Assembly (NCBI RefSeq): GCF_002551245.1
Contig: NZ_NTGZ01000006.1
Location: 1 to 64,000, forward strand
DNA from: Streptomyces sp. rh34
GTDB lineage: Bacteria; Actinomycetota; Actinomycetes; Streptomycetales; Streptomycetaceae
DNA length: 64,000 nucleotides
Reading direction: 5' to 3'
Notes under the pieces: model-generated
Told to the model about the DNA's origin: nothing
The model's database searches: none
The model's input: only the letters and a program-made list of their open reading frames with translations
Part shown: positions 17,456-26,879 of the stretch, piece by piece
Numbering within the stretch: position 1 is the stretch's first letter
Layout of the letters: the number at the start of each line of letters is the position of its first letter
Made by a program: the position numbers and the translations under genes

Positions 17456-18963
17456 GCGTCATCGCCACGGTGGCCGCCCTGCGGGCATCCACGTCGGAAT
17501 ACGCCGAGCGGCTGACGACCGTGCGCCACGAGCATGTGGACGACACCCCGTTCGTCCTCATCCCGCTCACCCTCGCCGGCGAGGCCTGCGCGCCACTCGC
17601 AGCTCTCGCCGGGACGGATCCCGACCACCCGGCGCTTCTGACGGTTCGCCGCCCCCACGACCGAACCGAGCGCTTCGGCTTCGTCGAGAGCCTCGCGGAC
17701 CTCCTCCTGCCCTACTTCGAGGAATGCCGCGCCGCGCCGAAAGAGCCGTACACGGTCGGGCGCGGCAAGGATAAGGAGGAGCGGGAGCGGCCCCTGCGCG
17801 CACCCCAGCTCCTCGTCCCGAACGCTGGGGGGATCACGTACGTCCGGCTGCTGGGCCGTCTGACCCGGCTGCGCGCGACAGATGGTCCACATGCCGTCTC
17901 CCCATCCGTACCCCTGCTCGGAAAGTGGCTGACCTGGTTCGCCGACCGGGCCGAGTTCCCGGATTCCGCCCTGCTCCAGGCCATGACGCGGTCCCTCTCT
18001 GCCCACTGGGCCACCGGGCAGAGCCCCACCGAGAACGCGAACCTGGCGTCCCTGCTCGGCTGGATCGATCCCCCCGCCGGATGCACCGGGGCCGAGACCG
18101 CCCGGGAGCGCGAAGACCCCGCGGCGTGGCCGCCCGCCGGGCCGACGACCGACCCGGTCTTCGACCGCACGCTCGACGAACTGATCACGAAGTACAACGG
18201 CGCAACCGGAGAGCGGGCGCGGGACGCCGCCGCTCGCACCATCGACCGCGAGCTGCACGCCCAGATGCTGCCGACCTGGCAGCTGATGTGGCACGGCGTC
18301 CGCCTGTTGCGCGAGCTTCCCGCAGGGGACCACGTCGCCGAACGGCGGGCATACGACCGGCGTCTGTTCGGCGAGTACGCGACCTATCTGGACGATGACG
18401 GGCGCCCACAGGCCCGCCGCGATCACGCGGTGGGCGCAGCCCGCCGCCTCGCCCGTATGGAGGAGGCCCAGGAGCGGTACGACGCCGAGCGCGCGTATGA
18501 CGATCCGCTGGTGATGGCGGAGTACGAACTGACGGGCGAGGCGTTCACGGGCGTGGTCACGGCCCGGGAGGAAGAGCGCACCATCCCCGGGGCGCGGCCC
18601 GGATCCCCTCTGTGGCGCCCGACGATCACCGTGCACTGCGAAATTCCCGTGTCCATGGCGGCGGGAACGGCGGTCAAGTCCCCGGCAAGACCGAGGCAGA
18701 AGGCCGAGATCCTAGACGTCGCCCCCGACGGAGCCGGGTCCGCCGTGCTGATCCAGCTGAACGGCGGCTTCGGCAACAAGCGCAAGCCGCCCGCGCCTGA
18801 GGGGACCATGGCCGACCTCGGCGAGACGATCACCTTCACGTCGATCGATCCCAAGAACATGCCGTCCTCGCTCCCGGCTGAGGAGGACACCCCCTGGACC
18901 CACGGCGGTCCGCCACAGCCGTACGAACCCACCGACGAGGACGCGGAAGAGGTCTGGGAATGA
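17452..18963 (+). CDS. Unrecognised 503-aa protein of the divergent operon
   Basis: The GTG at 17452 overlaps the preceding stop by 4 nt, and its own stop overlaps the next ATG by 4 nt, so it is clearly part of the operon. I do not recognise a family. It has a conserved-looking N-terminus (VAALRASTSEYAERLTTV), a helical and charged centre around residues 250-360, and a C-terminal beta-rich part with ILDVAPDGAGSAVLIQLNGG followed by GNKRKPP. It ends in an acidic tail. No Walker, nuclease or membrane signature is visible. Its fixed position between the Cas4-like and SF1 helicase genes suggests a subunit of that complex. Confidence 0.7.
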   Translation: MSVIATVAALRASTSEYAERLTTVRHEHVDDTPFVLIPLTLAGEACAPLAALAGTDPDHPALLTVRRPHDRTERFGFVESLADLLLPYFEECRAAPKEPYTVGRGKDKEERERPLRAPQLLVPNAGGITYVRLLGRLTRLRATDGPHAVSPSVPLLGKWLTWFADRAEFPDSALLQAMTRSLSAHWATGQSPTENANLASLLGWIDPPAGCTGAETAREREDPAAWPPAGPTTDPVFDRTLDELITKYNGATGERARDAAARTIDRELHAQMLPTWQLMWHGVRLLRELPAGDHVAERRAYDRRLFGEYATYLDDDGRPQARRDHAVGAARRLARMEEAQERYDAERAYDDPLVMAEYELTGEAFTGVVTAREEERTIPGARPGSPLWRPTITVHCEIPVSMAAGTAVKSPARPRQKAEILDVAPDGAGSAVLIQLNGGFGNKRKPPAPEGTMADLGETITFTSIDPKNMPSSLPAEEDTPWTHGGPPQPYEPTDEDAEEVWE

Positions 18964-20303
18964 CAGCCACTCCGGAACCCGACAGCGGCACGTCACCCGG
19001 CGCCCTCGCCGACCGGGCGGTCGCCGACGTGCTGTCCGGCCTGGACTCGACCACCGGACGCGGCATCGTGGTGGACTCTCCACCAGGCGCGGGAAAGTCC
19101 ACGCTGGTCAAGCGCGCCACCGGCCACCTGACATCGGCCGGCCATCAGGTGATGATCGTCGCGCAGACCAACGAACAGGTCGACGACCTGGTCGACAACA
19201 TCGCCCGGGAGTACTCGGACCTCCCCGTCGGCCGCCTGCACAAGAAGGACTTCGTCCTGCCCGAACGGGTGCGCCGGCACGCCAACGTGCGGGGCAGCAA
19301 CGAGGCACCCGCCCTCCGCGAGCTGCCGGTCGTCGTCTCCACTGCCAAGAAATGGTCGCACGTCCCCCGCGAGAAGTGCGCGCCATGGCGCTGGGCCATC
19401 GTGGACGAGGCCTACCAGATGCGGTCGGACGCGCTGCTGGCGACGGCACCGCTGTTCTCCGAGAAGGACTCACAAGTCCTCTTCGTCGGCGATCCCGGGC
19501 AGCTGGATCCCTTCGCCACAGTGGACACCGACCGCTGGCAGGGACTGACCTGGGACCCGCTGCGCAACGCCGTCGACGTAGCGCTGGCGCACAACTCCGA
19601 CCTGCTGCGGCACGAACTACCGGTCTCCTGGCGGCTGCCGGAGATGGCAGCCCCTCTCGTGCAGAGGGCATTCTATCCCTTCTACTCCTTCGTCTCCGGT
19701 ACCAAGGCGGCTGACCGCGTCCTCACGTACGGCACCGCACCTCACCGTGCAACACCGTCGGACGCCGTCCTCGCCTGCGCGGCAGGGTCGGGCTGGGGTC
19801 TGCTGGAGCTTCCGGGTCGGCACACCCTCGACGATGACCCCGAGGTGGCCGAAGCCCTGGCAGAAACAGCGGCCCGGTTGTTGGAGCGAGGCGCGCTGGT
19901 GAACGGAGAGCCGCTCACCGAGTCCCGCATCGCGATCGGCGCCGCCCGCACGATCCAGGCGGACTCGGTACGGTCGCGATTGGAGACGCGGGGTCTCACG
20001 CGCATCACCGTGGACACCGCCAACCGTCTCCAGGGCCGCGAGTTCGACGTCACACTGGTCTGGCACCCGCTCTCCGGCCGTCAGGATGCATCCGCCTTCC
20101 ACCTGGAGACCGGGCGCCTGTGCGTTCTGCTCTCCCGCCACCGCTTCGCCTGCATCGTCGTGGCCCGCGCCGGCATCACCGACCTCCTGGACCGACATCC
20201 CCGCAGCAGCCCGGTCTACCTCGACGTACCACCGAAGTTCCCGGACGGGTGGCGGGCGCACCAAGTGGTCATGAACTACCTGGAGAAACAAGCTCGTCCA
20301 TAG
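18960..20303 (+). CDS. SF1 (UPF1/Dna2-like) helicase
   Basis: 447 aa with a full set of superfamily 1 helicase motifs in order: I DSPPGAGKST, Ia IVAQTNEQVDDL, II AIVDEAYQM, III LFVGDPGQLDPF, IV HELPVSWRLPEM, V VDTANRLQGREFDV and VI LCVLLSRHRFACIVV. There are no large accessory insertions, so it is a compact AAA_11/AAA_12-type enzyme. The ATG at 18960 overlaps the previous stop by 4 nt, and the gene ends the rightward operon. Cas4-like proteins paired with SF1 helicases resemble Dna2, AddAB and Cas4-linked modules, which process DNA ends. The partnership is inferred from gene order. Confidence 0.85.
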   Translation: MTATPEPDSGTSPGALADRAVADVLSGLDSTTGRGIVVDSPPGAGKSTLVKRATGHLTSAGHQVMIVAQTNEQVDDLVDNIAREYSDLPVGRLHKKDFVLPERVRRHANVRGSNEAPALRELPVVVSTAKKWSHVPREKCAPWRWAIVDEAYQMRSDALLATAPLFSEKDSQVLFVGDPGQLDPFATVDTDRWQGLTWDPLRNAVDVALAHNSDLLRHELPVSWRLPEMAAPLVQRAFYPFYSFVSGTKAADRVLTYGTAPHRATPSDAVLACAAGSGWGLLELPGRHTLDDDPEVAEALAETAARLLERGALVNGEPLTESRIAIGAARTIQADSVRSRLETRGLTRITVDTANRLQGREFDVTLVWHPLSGRQDASAFHLETGRLCVLLSRHRFACIVVARAGITDLLDRHPRSSPVYLDVPPKFPDGWRAHQVVMNYLEKQARP

Positions 20304-21045
20304 CTGTGGGCCGCCCTTCAGCTCGCCCTGTGCGTAGGCGCAGCGCGCATCACGCACGCCAGTGGACAGGATGAGATGTCTACGCTGCCAACACCGGCTA
20401 AACGTCCACGTGGCACCAAGCTGCCAGCACTACCGAACGCGTCCGACTGCAAGGGCGTCGAGTAGCGGAACTGCCCGAACCGCCGGGCTGGTGAACAGGG
20501 TCGCCGATCGTGCCCTGTTTCCGGCCCTCAGTGAAGGCTCCCCTAACGGCGGGCGGGTGCATGCCCGAAACCGGCATACCCGAAGTTGTCTAAGTTGGTG
20601 ACCCTCGACTCCACCAAACTCCGTTAAGGCAACCCCGAGGATAGCCCTCACCTGTCGGCTTCGGTGATAGAAGCCCTGGGCGGCGCGCGCAGGGGCGGGT
20701 GGCCTCGTTACCCTCGTCAGCCCTCTCACCTCCGCTGAGGAACGCAAATCGCCGCGCGACGAGAGACCCGGGCCGTGCGCCGCGACCGAGCCTCAACTTC
20801 GCTGCCTCATCACGAAGCCGGTGAACGGCAGCTATAGCGCACCGCCTTTCAGCAAGCGCGGGCAGTTGGTCGAGGACATGGCCCAACACCAGGACCCATC
20901 CACCAGGTGCGGCGACCGTCGCCGTAGCGCGACCGACCGGTTCCATACAGGCTCGATCACCGCGCACTCACGATCAGTCGAGACCAAGGTGCAAGCGGCA
21001 TCGACAGCAGTATGCATGTCGATGCCGCGTTTCCACTGCCCGCGT
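20304..21045. other. Convergent intergenic region without a supported gene
   Basis: These 742 bp lie between the convergent SF1 helicase and TPR-CHAT genes. Overlapping open frames on both strands lack consistent GC3 bias and recognisable domains. A 29-codon frame from ATG 20378, beginning MSTLPTPAKRPRGTKLP with AGGATGAG just upstream, is the only faintly gene-like item. No tRNA, IS remnant or strong hairpin was recognised. It may be a boundary between two insertions. Confidence 0.5.
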
Positions 21046-24000
21046 TCAGATCCCGGCGTGCAGGTGGGCCGCCCAGAGGTAGGGGGACTTGGGATAGCGA
21101 TCACGGACCTTGCGCACAGCGTGGTGCAAAGCACGGGCCGCCTCATCCGTGTCGAGGCCACCATGCTGGTCGGTGCAGCCGCCGAGCTCAGCGTAGAAGT
21201 CAGCTGCAATATGCGAGGCAACCTCGTCGTTTATCTCCCAGAGGGTGCCGATGACGCGGGGAAAGCCCGCGAGCTGAAAGGCCGATGTGAGATGGATGGC
21301 CTCGTCGATCAGCTCCGCGGATCCCATGAACGCTGTTCGGCACGCTGACAGGTAGGCCAGTTGAGCCGAGTCCATCTTCATTCCTGCAAGGCTCGCCACC
21401 GTGAGCGGATCACGTTCGTGGTCGTGCAGAAGCAACAGGCTCTGTGACGGGTCGTCGGGGTCGTGGGCACCGTGGCACGCGAAATGAACGATCCCGGAAT
21501 CGGAGAGGGCCTTCAGGACCCGAGCCTTGGTCGGTCGTGCATCCGGCCCGGGGACGGTCATGCCGTCAGCCTCTGCACCCGGCGCCATGAGGAGCGTCGG
21601 CTCGGGCAGCAGGTCGCACAGCAATGCGGCCTCTTCCGAGACGTGGGCCAGGCGACCTTGAACGCCTGGAGTTGTGGGCATGGCCACGATCAGTGATCGG
21701 CTCACGGACGGCGCGGAGGTCTGATGACGGCGCGCGTGGTGCAGTGCGCGGATCGTGGTGGTGTACGAGGAGACGACACGGTCCATGACTGTCGGCGGTT
21801 CCCCGGCTCTCGAGTCCGCGCGGAGCGACTCGGAGTGATGGCCGGCAGCGTGCAGAGGTAGCAGCGAGAGGAGCCCGCCAGGCGCCCACCAGACGCGGGG
21901 CCACGACCGCCCGGGAGAGGGCTCACCAGTGAAACCAAGGCTACGCAAGACCGGTTCGGCCGCCGCGTCCCACAGCCACTCCAAGACAGCGTGGAGCGTC
22001 GCTTGCGCCTCCTTTCGCCTCAGGGGCGACATGCGCGGATCCGCAACGGTTTCCAGGGCTCTATGGAAGGTCTGTATCTGGTCGATGACGAGGTCGTACG
22101 TGAGATCGGGCAGGTTCAGGGACTCGATGCCATCGGATGTCAACAGCAGTGCATCGCTGCGGTAGCGGCTGACGTTGAAGCTCACCACCGGGCCGGGGGC
22201 GGCTTGTGCCAGGAGCTCACTGAGGGCGGGGTGACGAGCGAAGCTGGCGAATCCGTCCTGCGCTCGGATATTGCCCAGCGTGGCGTGAAGTTGGTCGGCG
22301 CGGCTGCGTCGTTGCTCCGCGGCATCGACCGCACGTAAGGTGGCGCTGGCTTGTCCGTCGGGCTCCGTGAGGGAAGTTGAATCCAGCGGCCGGTCCAGCT
22401 CGTCCCGAAGTACCTCGAAGCGATGGGCCAGGTCAGGATGGCGCTCGCGAAGCTCTGCGAGGTCACTCCGCATGTCCAGCGCCTGGCTATGGAGGACGCC
22501 GCGGCCCACCTCGATCAACTGCATTGCTCGCGATGACCGATCGGCGGGCGTGCCTTCGCGAGAAGCAAGAGCCAGTGCCGCCGCATCTCCGGCCAGCCCG
22601 GACCACTTGCCCATGGCGTGCTGCTGGTCACCACGGCTCAGTCGGCGGTCTGCCACTTCGGGCAGCAGGTGTACGGCGGTGGTCAAGAGATCGGCTGCGA
22701 GATCAGGATCCGACCGTCCGGTCATTGAGGCCGCTGCCTGAGCAGCACGAATCCGAATCGAGGGCCTGGACCCTTCGGCTCGCGCACCTTCCACGTGGGC
22801 AGCCAGGGCGTCATCAAAGTCGTGTCGTGAGTGAGTCCGCTGATACCGGCTGTGCAGGGCCGTCGCGAGCTGGAACAGGTAGTCGGCGCGCTCTGGATGC
22901 TCCGCGGGCGACATGTCGAGCGCGGCCTGGCACGCAACCACTGCCTGATCCAGGTCCGCTATAGACCCGGTCTGCTCGAACCTGCTGGCCAGCACACCTC
23001 CCAGCAAGGACAAGTACCTGGGGCGCTCGGGGTGTTGGAACGGGACAGTGGCGGTCGCATCCCGTCCCGCCACGACCGCGCCGTCCAGGTCCCCAAAACC
23101 TCCCGTGCGCTGGAAGCGGGCATGCAGGGCGGTGCACAGATTCGCGAGGAAACGAGGGCGATCAGGGTTGCTTGCATCCACAACCATGAGGACCTCGCGG
23201 TTACCTCGGATCACCTCGTCGAGGTCTTCAAGGTCCCCGTTCCGTTCGTAGCGTTGCAACAACACCGCGCCGAGATTGGACAGCATCGCCGCCAAGGCGG
23301 AGTGGGCGCGAGGTGCCGTCTTCACAGCTCCGTGTGCAAACTCGACCGCGGCATCCAGGTCCGACGACGCCCCGGTGTGCTTGAACCGAGTCCACAGCAT
23401 CAGACCAACGTTGGACAGACGGGTCGGCCGGTCGACGTGACCTTCCGCGGTGGCCTGCGCAGAAGCGCGACTCACGCTGATCGCCTCGTCCAGATCGACC
23501 ATATGACCAGTGCGTTCGAATCGCTGCCAGAGGGAGGTGGCCAGGTTGTTGATAACAGCGTTGAACTCGATCTGCTGCGGGGCTATTTCTCGAGAGGCGG
23601 CGCGGTTCGTTTCGATCGCCGCATCGAGGTCAAGACTGTCGCCGCCGAGTCGGTATCGTGCCAGGAGAGCTCGCCCAAGGCCAGAGAGACGAAGCCCGCG
23701 AGCCCGGTGCCCAGGCGGGAGTATCTCTAGCGCCTCCGCCAACACGTTGACAGATTGGTCCAGATGGACTGCTTCCCCGGTGCGCTCAAATCGAGTCAGC
23801 GCGATGTCGCCGAGCCCGTACAAGAACCTAGAGCGCCCAGGGTGTTCCTCGGGAGCAGTCTCGATTGCGGCCTGGCAGCACTCCATCGCGTTTTCCAGAT
23901 CCGCCGAAGCACCGGTGTTTTCGTATCGGGCCCGCCAGGCGTTCCCAAGATTGTGGAGAACTCCTGCCTTCTCGTGGTCGTCAACAATGAGATCAGACGC

Positions 24001-24861
24001 TTCCTGGAGGGCTTCGATTGCCGCGTCCAGGTCCGATAGAATACCTTTCTCTGCGAACTTGCTCTGCAGCGCGGCGCCCAGATTGTTGAGTCCGCCAGCC
24101 CGGTGGGCGGGGGAGCCCGCGGCCGCTTGGACTGCCAATCGGGCGATCTCGATCGCATCGTCCAGGTCCGCCGCCGTACCGCGATGGGTGAAGCGCCCCC
24201 TCAACATGCCTGACAGGTTGGACAGCATGACCGGCTGGTTAGGATGCCCCGTCGCCACGCTCTCCACTGCGCCCAAGGCAGCGTCAATCGCCGCTTCCAA
24301 ATCCGCTGATTCGCAACCTGTGTCAAAGTGGGATTTCAGGATGACGGAAAGATTGGACAGAGTTTCCGCGTGCTCGCTTTCTCCGCGGGGCACAGCTGCC
24401 GCGATGCGCCGCAGGAGATCGGCGAATCTTGAGCGCAGCTCCGGGCTCGGCGAAGCGTTCATCTTTTGCTGGATCCTCCAGGCAAAGCCAAGCGCTCGCT
24501 CAGCTACATCTGGAAGCAGCTCGTCCGGCAGGTCTTCCTCATCCGCGCCTAACACGAAACAGGGCGTGAACTTCGTGACGGCCTCCTGTCTGTCCCGTTG
24601 GCCGGCTCCTTCGGGAAGTGCTCGGTACCTGAAGGCGTGCAACCAACCGAGGGCGTAATGCCCTTCCAGGTCGGCCTCATCATCTCGGAGTATCGCGGCG
24701 AGTTGGCGAGCTTCCACCAGTGCTTCTGGCTCTAGCACCACGCCAAGGTCCTGCTCGCGAGAAAGCCGGTCCAACCGTAACCCGACTACGGCAATCCGCT
24801 GCTCCAGTTCGTGTTCCCTTGTGAAGTCCTGATCACGCCCCTGCGTGAACCGTCCTGTCAC
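21046..24861 (-). CDS. TPR repeat protein with C-terminal CHAT (caspase-fold) protease domain
   Basis: 1271 aa from GTG 24861 (GGAG 12 nt upstream). Residues 150 to about 700 are many degenerate TPR units of the form HPxRxxxLxNLGxxLxxRFExTG followed by DLDxAI. The C-terminal 350 residues form a CHAT domain. The catalytic His is in GIVHFACHGAHDPDD and the catalytic Cys in QLAYLSACRTAFMG, followed by the typical AFQLAGFPRVIGTLWEINDE. CHAT proteases are caspase-related effectors in bacterial conflict and cell-death systems. The TPR array probably senses a partner or trigger. A 227-bp gap separates it from the upstream membrane-protein gene on the same strand, so it may have its own promoter. Confidence 0.9.
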   Translation of the reverse strand: MTGRFTQGRDQDFTREHELEQRIAVVGLRLDRLSREQDLGVVLEPEALVEARQLAAILRDDEADLEGHYALGWLHAFRYRALPEGAGQRDRQEAVTKFTPCFVLGADEEDLPDELLPDVAERALGFAWRIQQKMNASPSPELRSRFADLLRRIAAAVPRGESEHAETLSNLSVILKSHFDTGCESADLEAAIDAALGAVESVATGHPNQPVMLSNLSGMLRGRFTHRGTAADLDDAIEIARLAVQAAAGSPAHRAGGLNNLGAALQSKFAEKGILSDLDAAIEALQEASDLIVDDHEKAGVLHNLGNAWRARYENTGASADLENAMECCQAAIETAPEEHPGRSRFLYGLGDIALTRFERTGEAVHLDQSVNVLAEALEILPPGHRARGLRLSGLGRALLARYRLGGDSLDLDAAIETNRAASREIAPQQIEFNAVINNLATSLWQRFERTGHMVDLDEAISVSRASAQATAEGHVDRPTRLSNVGLMLWTRFKHTGASSDLDAAVEFAHGAVKTAPRAHSALAAMLSNLGAVLLQRYERNGDLEDLDEVIRGNREVLMVVDASNPDRPRFLANLCTALHARFQRTGGFGDLDGAVVAGRDATATVPFQHPERPRYLSLLGGVLASRFEQTGSIADLDQAVVACQAALDMSPAEHPERADYLFQLATALHSRYQRTHSRHDFDDALAAHVEGARAEGSRPSIRIRAAQAAASMTGRSDPDLAADLLTTAVHLLPEVADRRLSRGDQQHAMGKWSGLAGDAAALALASREGTPADRSSRAMQLIEVGRGVLHSQALDMRSDLAELRERHPDLAHRFEVLRDELDRPLDSTSLTEPDGQASATLRAVDAAEQRRSRADQLHATLGNIRAQDGFASFARHPALSELLAQAAPGPVVSFNVSRYRSDALLLTSDGIESLNLPDLTYDLVIDQIQTFHRALETVADPRMSPLRRKEAQATLHAVLEWLWDAAAEPVLRSLGFTGEPSPGRSWPRVWWAPGGLLSLLPLHAAGHHSESLRADSRAGEPPTVMDRVVSSYTTTIRALHHARRHQTSAPSVSRSLIVAMPTTPGVQGRLAHVSEEAALLCDLLPEPTLLMAPGAEADGMTVPGPDARPTKARVLKALSDSGIVHFACHGAHDPDDPSQSLLLLHDHERDPLTVASLAGMKMDSAQLAYLSACRTAFMGSAELIDEAIHLTSAFQLAGFPRVIGTLWEINDEVASHIAADFYAELGGCTDQHGGLDTDEAARALHHAVRKVRDRYPKSPYLWAAHLHAGI

Positions 24862-25087
24862 TTCAATTCTCCAATAGTTCTGAGTACTGGGGACAGGTCT
24901 ACCGAAAGGCTGTCCCGTATCTACGGGTGCTACTCGGTCGAGTCCAGTGTGGGCTGATTAACCGAGGTCTCACTGCAGGTGGCAAGCCGGACCGCAATAG
25001 GGAAATCCGGCTCTCCGGCGGAACCCTGGCCAGCCCGAATCTGAGTTACGGAACAGCCTTGAAGCGAGCCTCTGAAATCGGCGGAGC

Positions 25088-26023
25088 TCACGAAGCCGGT
25101 TCCGTCGCAGGCACCGGGCTGCTCAGCCGTCGCATGACCGCGCCACCGAGCAGAGGCCCCATCGACTGTTCCTCGATCCGCAGCTTGTCGGCCAGGTCCG
25201 CCAGGTGAAGGCGCGCAGATGCTTCCAGCAACGTGGCGTAGGTATCCGACGCCGCGCGGAGACGACGTGCCGAAATGACCACCAGCGTGGCAGCGAGCGG
25301 TGCCGCGGGCCACCACCACCAGGCCAGCGCCAGATAGAGCAGGGCCCATCCACCGAGGACGGCCGCTCGCGTCAACGCGGTGCGGGCCCTGCCGATCTCA
25401 CCGCGTATCTCTTCCGGCAGCACGAGCCAAAGGTGTGGCCAGAGGATGAGGAGATTGGCGTGTGCGTCTCGGTCCAGCCGGACCGCGGCGGCGTGGATCC
25501 GATCACCGCTCCAGGTCGGTCGTTCAGGCCGTTCAAGGGCAATCCGTTCGCGCCTGTGGGCCGCGCGGTGACGCTCCCGGGGCCCGGGGCGGTCGGCCGG
25601 TCGTGGAGCGAGTTCCAGAAGCCGTAGGGCTTCGTACTCCGCCTGTGCCGCGTCCCAGCGACGCTGTCGGCGTGCCACGTGACGCTCGACCAATGCACCG
25701 AACAGCCACGGCCAGGCTTGCCAGCCGGCGGCCAGGGCTGCACGCTCGACAACGGAGCCGAGGGACTGGGCGGCCAGACCGGTGGCGGCCGCACCGGCCA
25801 GGATGGCAGCGAGCAGCACAACCTGGCCTCCCACCGTGGTTACTTGGGGGGCCTGGGCCGCATCCGAGATCGTGTGAGTGAGCAGTTCCACGTCCAGCGC
25901 AGCGCTCTGCCCAAGGGTGTGCCCAGCTGCGGCGATCGCCAGGTAGAGCGCGCCTGGCATTACGAGAAGGGTCAGCCACCGTTCAGCCAGCTTCTTACTG
26001 AGTTCGCCGAGAAGCCCTCCCAT
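25088..26023 (-). CDS. Membrane protein linked to the TPR-CHAT gene
   Basis: 311 aa from ATG 26023, overlapping the upstream stop as TAATG. The N-terminus has one hydrophobic segment (WLTLLVMPGALYLAIAAAG), then a second (VVLLAAILAGAAATGLAA). A charged cytoplasmic-looking stretch rich in R, E and A spans about 120-200. A hairpin of two more segments follows (AVLGGWALLYLALAWWWW, AAPLAATLVVI). The tail is helical. It carries no enzyme motif I recognise. Co-orientation with the CHAT protein and the small upstream gene suggests a membrane anchor, sensor or target for the protease. That is inference. Confidence 0.75.
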   Translation of the reverse strand: MGGLLGELSKKLAERWLTLLVMPGALYLAIAAAGHTLGQSAALDVELLTHTISDAAQAPQVTTVGGQVVLLAAILAGAAATGLAAQSLGSVVERAALAAGWQAWPWLFGALVERHVARRQRRWDAAQAEYEALRLLELAPRPADRPGPRERHRAAHRRERIALERPERPTWSGDRIHAAAVRLDRDAHANLLILWPHLWLVLPEEIRGEIGRARTALTRAAVLGGWALLYLALAWWWWPAAPLAATLVVISARRLRAASDTYATLLEASARLHLADLADKLRIEEQSMGPLLGGAVMRRLSSPVPATEPAS

Positions 26024-26418
26024 TACGGAAGCCTCTGCCGGATCAGCACCGTCTCGGCGGAGGCGAACTTACAGCGTGGCAAGTCGTCATCCACCTCATG
26101 AGTGGATCGACCGATGCATAGCTGCAAGGGGCATCGGTACACGACGTCCACATCAGCGACACCGGCTGGCATCACACCGCGGCCCGTTCCGCCGTAGACC
26201 CCCGACGGGTCGCCTGCGCGTCGAACTGCTGCGTGCAGAGCGTCCAGAAGGGCGGTGAGCGGGACGTTGTCCGCGGCCGGACCACCGACTACCGCTCCGA
26301 CAGCGCGCAAGGCAGCGTCGTCCTCATCGAGGAGCGCGGCGAGTTCGTCCCGATGGCCACACACATACGACAGCGCCTTGGCTACTCTCAGTCCGCCTAC
26401 CTCCGCCTGGCTCGTCAT
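26023..26418 (-). CDS. Small hypothetical protein of the CHAT module
   Basis: 131 aa from ATG 26418 (MTSQAEVGGLRVAKAL). The frame is open six codons further up, but this ATG is the natural start. The N-terminal half is helical (HRDELAALLDEDD, ALLDALHAAVRRAG). The C-terminal half is beta-rich with cysteines (YRCPLQLCIGR, LPRCKFAS). It is translationally coupled to the membrane-protein gene. I recognise no family. In CHAT and related conflict systems, small leading genes are often adaptors or recruitment domains. This one could be such a component. Confidence 0.6.
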   Translation of the reverse strand: MTSQAEVGGLRVAKALSYVCGHRDELAALLDEDDAALRAVGAVVGGPAADNVPLTALLDALHAAVRRAGDPSGVYGGTGRGVMPAGVADVDVVYRCPLQLCIGRSTHEVDDDLPRCKFASAETVLIRQRLP

Positions 26419-26879
26419 GCAGAACCCCGCCCCCATCCTTCTTGATCCACCAGGCAGCCATTCTTGCTCCAGATGTGAAGGCGCACGCCCGGGTTCGCCA
26501 AACTGCCTCGGGCAGAGCTACGAAGGCGTCGAGGTCCCTGCAAGGACGGTTCAGCCGATCCGCTCTGCCCGATCGGTCTGCGGGCGGACGGCGCACCAGC
26601 TGCCACGCAGCGGTTACACCGCGCCACCTCACGCAAGTTCGCCTATCCGCGCAGCGACTCCGACTGAGGTCCCGCTGGGCGCCGCCTGGGAGCCAACCCG
26701 CTCCCCTAACGACCTCGTGCACGGTTAGCGGTGGGACGTCGAAGGGGTCGGCCTTGGTGCTCACGTCTGCCGAGCCAGGATCCGGTCTACTGCTGGGACA
26801 GCAGGCCGGCGACGGCTTGGACGGAGCCGTTCATACGCTCGCGGCGGCAAGTACGCCATCGCAGGAACCGTCACCCAGT
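26419..26879. other. Non-coding or decayed stretch left of the IS element
   Basis: 461 bp between the start of the CHAT module and the IS. It should contain that operon's promoter near 26430-26500. A minus-strand frame starting GTG 26764 (MSTKADPFDVPPLTVHEVVR) begins with good codon bias, but loses it after about 12 codons. This looks like the truncated start of a former gene rather than a functional one. Confidence 0.4.

Noticed and set aside
20378-20467. 29-codon frame MSTLPTPAKRPRGTKLP... with an RBS-like AGGATGAG
   Set aside because: It could be a leader or peptide gene, but size, position and lack of any homologue in memory are not enough to call it.
20304-21045. Possible attachment site or tRNA in the convergent gap
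   Set aside because: No cloverleaf, T-loop sequence or direct repeat pair could be found by eye.
26324-26764. Minus-strand 146-aa frame starting VSTKADPFDVPPLTVHEVVR
   Set aside because: Codon bias is lost after about 12 codons and it overlaps the start of the CHAT module gene. At most a gene remnant.
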